Counted from the first letter of the stretch, positions 1 to 6,182 are shown. The stretch: DNA of 9,315 nt from Acidimicrobiia bacterium (GCA_013043085.1 JABDOU010000110.1:1-9315); one strand, 5' to 3'. A program made the numbers and translations. Notes: a model not told the origin generated them from the letters alone.

Positions 1-626
1 GGGGTTTTGTGAATCTGCACTTTTCCTTGCTCCCACGTTGGCGGGGTGCTGCTCCCGTAGCCAGAGCGATTCTCGCCGGTGATGAGCACACCGGCGTGAG
101 CTTGATGCAGCTGGACTCGGGTCTAGATACCGGCCCGGTCTTTGCGACTTGGCGCACCGAAATCGCTCGCTCGGAGACGACCGGAACGTTGACAGCCAGA
201 CTGGCTGGAGTCGGCGCGGCCCTGCTCGCCAGCCAACTGCAGGACTACGTGGACGGCTCGATCCAGCTCATGGATCAGGTCGACGAATATGCGACGATCG
301 CCGGCAAGCTCGAGACGCCGGAGGCCAGACTCGATCACCGGGTCGATCGCGACACTGCCCTGTCTCACGTTCGGGCTTTCAACCCGAGTCCCGGAGCCTG
401 GATGGACGTCGAGGGCGAACGGATCAAAGTGTGGAAAGCAACCCGGGCTCCTGTTCAGGTCCCGGCCGGGTCGCTCGATGTGAGTTCGGGAGCGGCATTG
501 CTGGGCTTGTCGGACGGCACCATCGAGCTCCTCGAGGTACAACCAGGTGGGAAGCGGCGAATGCGAGGCGCCGAGTGGGCACGGGGCGTGACGTGGGAAT
601 CCATTCCGCTCGACAAAGCCGATTGA
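1..626 (+). CDS. fmt: Methionyl-tRNA formyltransferase, 5'-truncated by window edge
   Basis: This enzyme transfers a formyl group from 10-formyltetrahydrofolate to Met-tRNAfMet for translation initiation in the cytoplasm. The reading frame is open to the left edge (in-frame codons from base 3), so the GTG at base 9 is internal and the true start lies outside. About 207 codons are visible of a usual length near 310. The first visible residues form the signature N-L-H-F-S-L-L-P-R-W-R-G-A-A-P. Its catalytic Asn (bases 12-14) and His (18-20) are present, as is the catalytic Asp of the GLDTGP motif (126-128). The C-terminal OB-fold tRNA-binding domain follows, with RAFNPSPGAW near base 380 and LLEVQPGGKRRM near base 530. 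The usual actinobacterial neighbour rsmB is not between this gene and rpe. Nothing looks damaged. Assignment is firm. Confidence 0.96.
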   Translation, partial: GFVNLHFSLLPRWRGAAPVARAILAGDEHTGVSLMQLDSGLDTGPVFATWRTEIARSETTGTLTARLAGVGAALLASQLQDYVDGSIQLMDQVDEYATIAGKLETPEARLDHRVDRDTALSHVRAFNPSPGAWMDVEGERIKVWKATRAPVQVPAGSLDVSSGAALLGLSDGTIELLEVQPGGKRRMRGAEWARGVTWESIPLDKAD

Positions 627-710
627 ACCACATCTCATAGCGGTCGCGGAACGGATCCAGCCGCCGCCGAGCAATCGAAATCGAGCTCGAATCCATCACA
701 CTGGGCCCTG

Positions 711-728
711 CGTACACGGAACGTACAC
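711..728 (+). promoter_or_regulatory. CGTACAC direct repeat upstream of rpe
   Basis: The heptamer CGTACAC occurs at 711-717 and again at 722-728, 11 bp apart, which is one helical turn. It lies 29 bp upstream of the rpe GTG. The second copy contains TACACT (724-729), which resembles a -10 hexamer, but I see no good -35 partner. The remainder of the 627-756 gap holds only a 10-bp palindrome, TCGAGCTCGA, at 681-690. The repeat could be an operator or chance. Confidence 0.25.
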
Positions 729-748
729 TTCAAAGCCAAGCCACGAAT

Positions 749-752
749 GGAG
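749..752 (+). promoter_or_regulatory. Shine-Dalgarno deciding the rpe GTG start
   Basis: GGAG lies 4 nt before GTG at 757. A nearby ATG at 747 is out of frame with the epimerase, so the GTG is the supported start. Confidence 0.55.
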
Positions 753-756
753 TTCA

Positions 757-1413
757 GTGAAGCCTGCCAAGATCTACGCGTCCGCTCTCGCCGCCGATTT
801 CTCCAGGCTGGGTGAAGAGATCAAGCGGGTAGAGCCGTTTGTGGACGGGGTTCATCTTGACGTCATGGATGGCCACTTCGTGCCAAATCTCTCGTTTGGA
901 GCCCCGGTCATCAAATCGCTGCGTCCTCTCACAGACCTTCACTTCGACACGCAGCTGATGATGACGAATCCCCATGAGTATTTTGCCGATTTCGCTGACG
1001 CAGGCTGTGAGGCGGTTTCGGTACACATCGAGGTGTATCCGGATCCGACCGAGGTCGCAGCCATGGCAAGAGAGCAGGGATTGCGGTTCGGGCTCGCCCT
1101 CAATCCGCCAACGCCTGCAGACGCGATCGCTCCGTATATGGCTCTTTGCGACCATATTCTCGTTATGACAGTTCACCCTGGCTTCGGAGGCCAGAGTTTT
1201 CTCGAATCTGTGCTGCCAAAGATCGAAAAAGTGCGAGAAAGGGTTGATTCGAACGACCTGGGTGCCGATGTACAAGTCGACGGTGGGATTACCGCCACAA
1301 CGGCTCCTTTGGCCCGGTCAGCCGGTGCCGAGGCTTTTGTGGTCGGCACTGCCCTTTTTCGGGCAGAAAACCCCGTCGATGCAGCGAAAGCGATACGAGA
1401 GGCATTGAATTAG
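757..1413 (+). CDS. rpe: Ribulose-phosphate 3-epimerase with an altered metal-ligand position
   Basis: Rpe interconverts ribulose 5-phosphate and xylulose 5-phosphate in the pentose phosphate pathway, as a cytoplasmic TIM barrel. The 218-residue length is typical. Visible family motifs are ADF at 13-15, HLDVMDGHFVPN at 33-44, VMTVHPGFGGQ at 136-146 and VDGGI at 174-178. Known metal ligands are two His and two Asp. Here H33, D35 and D175 are present, but the ligand His of the usual D-x-H-L-M motif is Gln66 (DTQLM, 64-68). The N-terminal segment YASALAADF also departs from the usual PSILSADF. Both D35 and D175, the acid/base pair, are kept, so an active enzyme is still likely, perhaps with changed metal binding. 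A relative acting on another sugar phosphate, such as allulose 6-phosphate, cannot be excluded. The next gene starts 2 nt after the stop, suggesting co-transcription. In actinobacteria rpe commonly precedes the rib genes, which supports the call. Confidence 0.92.
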   Translation: MKPAKIYASALAADFSRLGEEIKRVEPFVDGVHLDVMDGHFVPNLSFGAPVIKSLRPLTDLHFDTQLMMTNPHEYFADFADAGCEAVSVHIEVYPDPTEVAAMAREQGLRFGLALNPPTPADAIAPYMALCDHILVMTVHPGFGGQSFLESVLPKIEKVRERVDSNDLGADVQVDGGITATTAPLARSAGAEAFVVGTALFRAENPVDAAKAIREALN

Positions 1414-1415
1414 GT

Positions 1416-2342
1416 ATGGGTCAGCGGATCTTTGTCGCCGATGATGATCCAGATATCGTCCATTTCGTCAGGGTCAACCTCGAGCTGGACGGCTATGAAG
1501 TGGATTCGGCCCACGATGGCAAGCAAGCTCTCGCTGCCATCACAGCCAATCCACCCGATCTCGTCATTCTCGACATCATGATGCCCGGAATGGACGGACT
1601 CTCGGTGCTTCGGCGCATGCGGACGCACCCGGCCACAGCCAATATCTCGGTCATCATTCTGACGGCAAAAGCGCTACCGCAAGATCGGGTCGAGGGTCTC
1701 CAGCTCGGAGCCGACGACTACGTCACAAAGCCATTCGAATTCGACGAGCTCGTTGCCAGGATTCAAACCGTCCTGGCGAGGGCACAGGCCAACCGGGACT
1801 TATCTCCGCTGACGGGACTACCTGGCAACTTCCGCATTTCACAAGAACTCGAGCGTCGTATCGATTCCGGGAAACCGTTTGCGCTTGTGCATGCCGACCT
1901 CGACAACTTCAAGGCGTTCAATGATCACTATGGCTTCATGCGGGGCGACGGCGTCATCAAGTTCTCCGCCCACGTTCTTCTGGAGGCCCAGGCCGCTCTT
2001 GAAGAAGCCGAACCGTTCATTGGACACATCGGCGGAGACGACTTCATCGCTCTCGTCGATCCCGAGCGGGTCGAAGACTTCTGTAAAACCGTGATCAGGA
2101 CGTTCGACGAAGGCGTGCTCGATTTCTATGACACGGCCGATGTGTTGCGTGGCTACATCGAGGTAGTTGATCGCCGGGGCGAGCGCCACGCGTTTCCGCT
2201 GACATCAATCTCTCTGGGCGTTGTGACGAATCAGCATCGCCCGATCCAGAATCAGTGGGAAGCATCAGCCATTGCATCAGAGATGAAGGAACACGCCAAA
2301 CGCCAGGCGGGCAGCGTCTACGAGATCGACCGTCGTACCTGA
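1416..2342 (+). CDS. Response regulator with REC domain and variant GGDEF (GGDDF) domain
   Basis: This is a two-domain cytoplasmic signalling protein of 308 residues. Residues 1-120 are a receiver domain with acidic residues D9-D11, the phospho-acceptor Asp53 in LDIMMPGMDG, the switch Thr83 and Lys105 in TKPFE. Residues about 128-305 are a diguanylate-cyclase-like domain: LTGLPGN near 132, DLDNFKAFNDHYG at 161-173, the signature GGDDF at 206-210, and ISLGVV near 265. The fourth signature residue is Asp rather than the usual Glu, which binds metal, so activity may be lowered or absent. I see no RxxD inhibitory site before the signature. A stretch of about 45 residues containing GYIEVVDRRGERHAFPL separates the signature from ISLGVV. 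I recall similar inserts in other GHIGGDDF proteins. The ATG lies 2 nt after the rpe stop, so the two are probably one transcript. No partner histidine kinase lies in the window. The domain calls are firm; c-di-GMP synthesis is uncertain. Confidence 0.9.
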   Translation: MGQRIFVADDDPDIVHFVRVNLELDGYEVDSAHDGKQALAAITANPPDLVILDIMMPGMDGLSVLRRMRTHPATANISVIILTAKALPQDRVEGLQLGADDYVTKPFEFDELVARIQTVLARAQANRDLSPLTGLPGNFRISQELERRIDSGKPFALVHADLDNFKAFNDHYGFMRGDGVIKFSAHVLLEAQAALEEAEPFIGHIGGDDFIALVDPERVEDFCKTVIRTFDEGVLDFYDTADVLRGYIEVVDRRGERHAFPLTSISLGVVTNQHRPIQNQWEASAIASEMKEHAKRQAGSVYEIDRRT

Positions 2343-2368
2343 CGCCCATACCTGCCGCCCGTACCTGC
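2331..2368 (+). repeat. Three TACCTG units at exact 13-bp spacing
   Basis: TACCTG recurs at 2336, 2349 and 2362. The second and third 13-bp units (CGCCCATACCTGC and CGCCCGTACCTGC) differ at one base; the first unit is more diverged. The array spans the stop codon of the response regulator gene. It may be a small replication-slippage repeat or a short protein-binding array. Confidence 0.5.
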
Positions 2369-2398
2369 CTTTTCGTTTCTGGCTTTCGTCCTTGACTT

Positions 2399-2430
2399 CG
2401 GGACCCGATTTTTGCAAATCTTTGGTCCCG
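2399..2430 (+). terminator. Imperfect hairpin after the rpe-response regulator pair (possible terminator)
   Basis: CGGGACC (2399-2405) pairs perfectly with GGTCCCG (2424-2430). Inside, GATTT (2407-2411) pairs with AAATC (2416-2420) around a TTGC loop, with an asymmetric bulge of C against TTT. The stem totals 12 bp. It begins 57 nt after the stop of the response regulator. No U tract follows, so a classical intrinsic terminator is not shown; it could instead be an RNA-stabilising structure. Apart from this hairpin and the TACCTG repeats, the 2343-2539 gap holds nothing else I can identify except the ribosome binding site of the next gene. Confidence 0.35.
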
Positions 2431-2539
2431 CGCCTGCGTTTCCCGGCCCATCATTTCCCGCGCAATCATGGCGGATGACCCTGATGCTTTCAGTTCCCCC
2501 CGGATACATTGATTATTCGACGACAAAGGAGTACCGCTG

Positions 2540-2818
2540 ATGACGATAAAGAGCGAGCTGCCTGCCATCGAAGCCTATGAGATCCGAATGGTCGAAACAG
2601 GACGCCTCGGACCCGTTTCGCGGCTTCTGCACAAGATTGCTTCGATCGTTGCCCTGGCGCCCACCCCTGGTGATACCCACCCGGTGATCTTTAACAAAGT
2701 CACGGGCGAGAAGGCAATGCCGGTGACCGGAACTGGCACGTTCCTTTATGAGAACATCCAGTCAGACCTCGAGACGCTGACGGCTGCCGAGTTCGCCAGA
2801 AGATATCTCGACCGCTAG
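2540..2818 (+). CDS. Hypothetical 92-residue soluble protein
   Basis: I do not recognise this protein and assign no function. The start is well supported: AAAGGAG at 2525-2531 lies 8 nt before the ATG. No longer alternative frame covers the region. The product has no signal peptide, no membrane segment and no Cys. Residues 1-35 look helical and mildly amphipathic (IEAYEIRMVETGRLGPVSRL). Residues 45-70 look strand-rich, including HPVIFNKVTGEKAMPVTG. The C-terminus, from about 75 to 92, is probably helical and acidic then basic (LETLTAAEFARRYLDR). Codon use resembles the flanking core genes, with many third-position G or C, which favours a real gene. It is separated from the response regulator by a 197-bp gap with a hairpin, so it may have its own promoter. 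The convergent HNH pseudogene follows. A small regulatory or binding protein is possible, but that is only a guess. Confidence 0.7.
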   Translation: MTIKSELPAIEAYEIRMVETGRLGPVSRLLHKIASIVALAPTPGDTHPVIFNKVTGEKAMPVTGTGTFLYENIQSDLETLTAAEFARRYLDR

Positions 2819-2867
2819 GCGCCCGTCCATTCCGCCTGAGCGGAGGCGTGTGCGGAAGTTCAGAGAC

Positions 2868-2907
2868 GGCGGCTGATAGGTCTTCATGCCGGAACTATCT
2901 GGCCGCC
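2868..2907. terminator. Interrupted hairpin in convergent intergenic region (possible two-way terminator)
   Basis: GGCGGC (2868-2873) pairs with GCCGCC (2902-2907). Inside it GATAG (2875-2879) pairs with CTATC (2895-2899), with a 1-by-2 internal loop and a 15-nt apical loop. The stem totals 11 bp and reads the same from both strands. It lies between the 92-aa gene (+) and the HNH pseudogene (-), where a shared terminator would be expected. No T tract flanks it on either side. A smaller CGCCT/AGGCG stem (2833-2848) lies just upstream. Confidence 0.35.
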
Positions 2908-3003
2908 CCATTCATCTGGACGGTCGGTCTGATCGGGCGACCCCGAAACTCGCATGCGCCTATCTCGCTTGGTTCTTTGCCTCGGCTGGCGTACACGAGT
3001 CCA

Positions 3004-4307
3004 TCAAGGTGGCGCCCGTCCGAGTAGGTGAGATCGGCTGTGGGCATAATCGGGTGAAATCACGGTCACTTCACCGGTCTCGGGATCTCGATTAAGGAAC
3101 CATCCTCCGTCGTGAACGGCAGTGTGGTGACGTTTGCACAAGAGCACCAGATCGGGCAGATCTGTCTTGGCCACTTCGGAATAGGGCGTGAGGTGGTGAG
3201 CGTCGGTCCACCGATGGTCACGAGTGCAGGTGGGGAACACGCACCCGCCGTCACGGACCATCAAAGCGGTTCGTTGCGGTTCCGTTGCGTTTCGAGCGCT
3301 GCGCCCGACATCCAACACCTGAGACGGCCCGTTGGTGATGATGCGGGTGAGGTAAGAATCACACAGCAACCGCTGGACTGTTTCTCTGGCCACAGGGCCG
3401 ATACCGACCAGCTCGACTCGAGTCTTCGGTGTCCACGGTTCGCCCTGGAGCGTCGGCAGGTCGACGATGACATTGACGTTGGCTCGGGCCCGAGACCTAC
3501 TCGAGGTGTTGTCTCCGGATTCGGCGTCATCGATGAGTTCGATCAGCGCATCGGCCCTGAGCTGAGTGGCGCTTCTCGGTGCCGGGTCATCTTTGGGATC
3601 AGGAGTGACGCGCCGCTCCAATGCGGCTTGCAGCTGGGCGCCGGCGGCCGGGTCGAGACAACCGTCGACGACAACGGCTCCGGCGAAGGTGGTGTGCAGA
3701 TTGAAGTAGCGGTTTTCGTGGATGTGGCGAGCGGAAGCACGCCCGAGGTGATCGTCGGCCGTCGCCATCCACTGTTTGACAACCTGCTTGAAGTCTTGCT
3801 CGTCGAGCCCACGCGCCGCATCGAGCAGCACGTCCTCATGCTGAGCCAACAACTCTCCACGACCTTGCCCTTGCGCCTGTGCCAGGGTTGCAACCTGAGT
3901 GATAGTGACCGCTTCAGAAGCCAGAGCCTCGGCAGTGTTGTGCCGATCCCTGATCAGCTGCGCCGTCTTGACCGATCGGCTCGCATCGTTGCGCAGCACC
4001 GGAGTATGAGAAGACAACCAGGCGGTTGGGCTGAGCGAGCCGTCGACGGCCCAGGCCTCTGGCGATCCCACTCGGCCAAGAGACGAACGTATTCAGCCTC
4101 GAGCCGTTCGCGAACGGTCGCCAGTTCACGCACTTGCTCAGACAGACGCGACGGCAGCCAACCCTGATAGTCCTCGCCGGTCAGTCCCTTCACCCCACGA
4201 CGCAACGAGTCGACCGGGTCATCAACGCTCCACGGCATGCCTCCTTCGAGAGCTTCTCCCTTAAGAACCTCTCCTTCGAGAGCCATCGCACTATCCCTGT
4301 TAGCCAT
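3004..4307 (-). pseudogene. DUF222-HNH endonuclease (13E12 type), single frameshift
   Basis: Two overlapping minus-strand frames together make one DUF222-HNH protein of about 433 residues. The N-terminal frame starts at the ATG 4305-4307 and runs WLPSRLSEQVRELATVRERL then EYVRLLAEWDRQ, ending usefully near 4059. The C-terminal frame resumes at EAWAVDGSLSPTAWLSSHT (from 4059) and is open to the stop at 3004-3006. Re-reading one G near 4057-4061 joins LLAEWDRQ to EAWAVDG, which matches the family's usual W-D-x-x-x-x-W-x-x-D-G. The HNH domain is intact, with Cys pairs and His in DGGCVFPTC, WTDAHHLTPYS, LVLLCKRHH and AVHDGGW (about 3045-3260). This family is common and often multicopy in actinobacteria. 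A relative in Mycobacterium tuberculosis (REP13E12) is a prophage attachment target. The biochemical role is not settled. No slippery heptamer is present, so a mutation or a sequencing error is likelier than programmed frameshifting. Confidence 0.85.
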
Positions 4308-4462
4308 TTCCAGAACGTATCCACCAGGTGTGACAGGAAGCCACTAAAAGCGCGAGAGCGCGAAATCTCTGGCCAATTCTCACTGCCATCGGTGGGGCCG
4401 GTACAGCTTCCTACGACTATGACGGGGTTGGTCGGATGACCGATCGGGGAGTGCCTTTCCCA

Positions 4463-4476
4463 CACCTTTCAAGGTG
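4463..4476 (-). terminator. Small hairpin downstream of the cyclase gene (weak terminator candidate)
   Basis: CACCT (4463-4467) pairs with AGGTG (4472-4476) around a 4-nt loop, 40 nt past the cyclase stop on the minus strand. A second weak stem, GCGG with CCGC (4503-4516), sits directly after the stop. Neither is followed by a U tract. The rest of 4308-4516 contains a GCGC-GAGA-GCGC stem (4350-4361) and no supported gene. Confidence 0.25.
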
Positions 4477-4516
4477 AGCTGAATCAACACCTCGTTGTGG
4501 CCGCGGTTGCTGCCGC

Positions 4517-5719
4517 TTAGTTGCGGCCGACGAGTAGCCACGTGTTCATGTGGCCTTTGCCTTTGACTTCGATGGTGCCTCTGGGTTCGAAGGCGTATCC
4601 GTTGCCTGATAGAAGTTCATGAGTGGTGGGGGTGGCTTGGATGGCTCCGGGAATACCGCCGGATTCCATCCTCGATGCGGTGTTGACGGTGTCTCCCCAC
4701 AAGTCGTAGGCGAATTTGTGGGTGCCGATGATCCCAGCAACAACGGGCCCGGAGTGGATCCCGATCCGCATCTCGAGCCGGTGACCGTTGAAGGTGGTCT
4801 CCGCCATGTGATCCCGGATCCGCAACGCCAGTTCGGCGATGGCTTCGGCGTGGTCGTCGCGGGGGACGGGTACTCCGGCGGCCACCATGTACTCGTCGCC
4901 GATGGTCTTGATCTTCTCTAACCCGAGTTCCTCGACGAACTCGTCAAACTTCGAGAACACGTCGTTGAGGAGCCCGACTAGCTCTGGTGGGGTCATGGTG
5001 GTTGACATAGGGGTGAACCCGACCACGTCCGCAAACAGGACGGAGGCTTGGGGGAAGTCGTCGGCGATCATCGACGTGTCCGTCTTCAACCGGGTGGCAA
5101 TCTCATCCGGCAGGATATTGTGCAACAAGTCGTCAGACTCCTGCTGAAACCGATCCCGCTGCCGCACGAAGTAGGCCATTCCGAAGAAGAGGAAGGCTGC
5201 GACGCTGGCGGCGACGAAGGCAATCCCGGCAGCCGATCCTTCCACTTGGTAGAGCGGTTCGATGTACTCGGGCAGCACGACAGCCAGCACCAAGGAGACG
5301 AGGTAACCGAGGAACCACAAGAACGCACCGCGGGCGCTGAAGACGATGAGGGCCCCGATCACCGACAACATGCCGAACAACATCAGGCCTTCGGCGCGAA
5401 TGATCCCTCCGAGAGCCACCGTCTGTACCAGCACCTCAGCAATTTGGGTGAACAGCAGCAGGTTCATGATCGCCGTGAACCAGCTGGGCCGCACTCGTAA
5501 CACGAACAGCGAGAGGAGGCTGATCGACGCCGCCGCCACATCGGTCCAGCCCACAACCGTCGTGCCTTGGCTGAAACTGTCGAGGGAAAAGAGCCAGCGC
5601 AACTGGCCGAAGAACATGTAGCCGATGACGATCCGGCGCTTACCGGCTTGCTCGTTCGGCTCGCCCTCGTAGGCGCCGATCTCCATCAAGCGTCGCCACA
5701 GACGGCGGACGAGGTTCAT
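4517..5719 (-). CDS. Membrane class III adenylate cyclase
   Basis: The 400-residue protein should convert ATP to cAMP at the inner face of the membrane. Residues about 30-186 contain around six hydrophobic helices (near 32-45, 57-75, 81-101, 111-128, 132-150 and 163-185). A short linker helix with LLHNILPDEIATRLK (198-212) leads into the catalytic domain (about 224-400). Metal-binding Asp231 (LFADVVGFT) and Asp275 (KTIGDEYM) are present. The substrate-selecting pair is Lys271 and Asp339 (YDLWGD), the ATP type rather than the Glu/Cys GTP type. Asn346 and Arg350 in TVNTASRME complete the site. The single catalytic domain implies a homodimer. What the membrane part senses is unknown. The ATG at 5717-5719 has no clear Shine-Dalgarno; the next in-frame ATG (Met12) would still keep all helices. 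It is divergent from the rib operon and upstream of the HNH pseudogene. Confidence 0.92.
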   Translation of the reverse strand: MNLVRRLWRRLMEIGAYEGEPNEQAGKRRIVIGYMFFGQLRWLFSLDSFSQGTTVVGWTDVAAASISLLSLFVLRVRPSWFTAIMNLLLFTQIAEVLVQTVALGGIIRAEGLMLFGMLSVIGALIVFSARGAFLWFLGYLVSLVLAVVLPEYIEPLYQVEGSAAGIAFVAASVAAFLFFGMAYFVRQRDRFQQESDDLLHNILPDEIATRLKTDTSMIADDFPQASVLFADVVGFTPMSTTMTPPELVGLLNDVFSKFDEFVEELGLEKIKTIGDEYMVAAGVPVPRDDHAEAIAELALRIRDHMAETTFNGHRLEMRIGIHSGPVVAGIIGTHKFAYDLWGDTVNTASRMESGGIPGAIQATPTTHELLSGNGYAFEPRGTIEVKGKGHMNTWLLVGRN

Positions 5720-5902
5720 GCGGCGAGGCTACCGGGTCAGGCGAGCCCTTCCGTGAGCCGTTCGGGCTTGTCCAGCGGCCTGCAAGCGCGCCAGATGGGG
5801 CCTCGAACTCCTTGGATCCAATCTCGCCGGCTTCCACCGAGCTCGTATGGGCTCAGTCGCCGATGACCAGATCAGCCAATTTCGGGAACCGGGTTTTGCC
5901 TC

Positions 5903-5908
5903 TAACAT
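5903..5908 (+). promoter_or_regulatory. Candidate -10 element for the rib operon
   Basis: TAACAT matches 4 of 6 bases of TATAAT. Transcription starting about 6-8 nt downstream would begin at 5914-5916, exactly where the P1 helix of the riboswitch begins. No convincing -35 hexamer is seen; TTTCGG or TTCGGG around 5880-5886 is poor. The rest of the divergent gap (5720-5902) holds only a weak AGCCC/GGGCT inverted repeat (5744-5768), and I found no clear promoter for the cyclase. Confidence 0.35.
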
Positions 5909-5913
5909 GGGTC

Positions 5914-6083
5914 GTGTCCTACTTCAGGGCAGGGTGAAATTCCCTACCGGCGGTGATGCTGGTTCCGGCAATAGTCGGCACGCACGCAAGCCCGCGACTC
6001 CTCACGAACCGCAGGGTTCCCAGGGACTGATCTGGTGCAACTCCAGAGCCGACGGTGAAAGTCCGGATGGGAGAAGTGGACAC
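5914..6083 (+). ncRNA. FMN riboswitch aptamer (RFN element)
   Basis: This is a leader RNA that binds flavin mononucleotide and represses riboflavin genes. The conserved RFN blocks appear in order: AGGGTGAAATTCCC (5931-5944), ACCGGCGGT soon after, AGCCCGCGA near 5990, GCCGACGGTGAAAGTCCGG (about 6047-6065) and ATGGGAGAAG ending at 6076. Helix P1 is unusually long: GTGTCC-T-ACTTC (5914-5925) pairs with GAAGTGGACAC (6073-6083), 11 bp with one bulged T. A variable insertion near 5957-5988 includes a TGCTG/CGGCA stem and is longer than in the Bacillus ribD leader. The element lies directly upstream of ribD and in the sense orientation, as expected. Confidence 0.97.
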
Positions 6084-6117
6084 TTGCGGTCGAACGCCTC
6101 CGGCGTGCATCGGGCCG

Positions 6118-6133
6118 TCGGCGACTGCGCCGA
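6118..6133 (+). promoter_or_regulatory. Leader hairpin between aptamer and ribD
   Basis: TCGGCG (6118-6123) pairs with CGCCGA (6128-6133) around an ACTG loop. CCGATG (6130-6135) can instead pair with CATCGG at 6108-6113, so two folds compete. A further CATCGG copy lies near 6158. A smaller ACGCC/GGCGT stem sits at 6094-6106. No run of T follows, so this is not a classical intrinsic terminator. It may link aptamer state to the ribD start region. Confidence 0.45.
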
Positions 6134-6182
6134 TGGAGCTAGATCCCTCGGGGCGGCATCGGCCTGTTCGTGTCGTTCCCAT

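Noticed and set aside
2886..3095. 69-codon frame on the + strand in the convergent gap
   Set aside because: It has no Shine-Dalgarno, overlaps the 3' end of the HNH gene and a structured intergenic region, and shows no motif.
4057..4071. Programmed -1 frameshift in the HNH gene
   Set aside because: The mRNA around the join (CGC CAG AGG) has no slippery heptamer and I saw no adjacent stimulatory structure, so mutation or sequencing error is simpler.
3112..4167. Long open frame (351 codons) on the + strand across the HNH gene
   Set aside because: It is antisense to a recognisable DUF222-HNH protein, its translation has no family features, and GC-rich third positions explain the opposite-strand openness.
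4190..4465. 91-codon minus-strand frame between the cyclase and the HNH gene
   Set aside because: It overlaps the DUF222 N-terminus in another frame. The non-overlapping part has no motif and no clear ribosome binding site.
5790..5845. tRNA-like segment with a CTCGAACTCC motif
   Set aside because: I could not form an acceptor stem or anticodon arm around it on either strand.
6108..6135. Intrinsic transcription terminator for the FMN riboswitch
   Set aside because: The stems are real, but no T-rich tract follows, and the Shine-Dalgarno hairpin further down explains control better.
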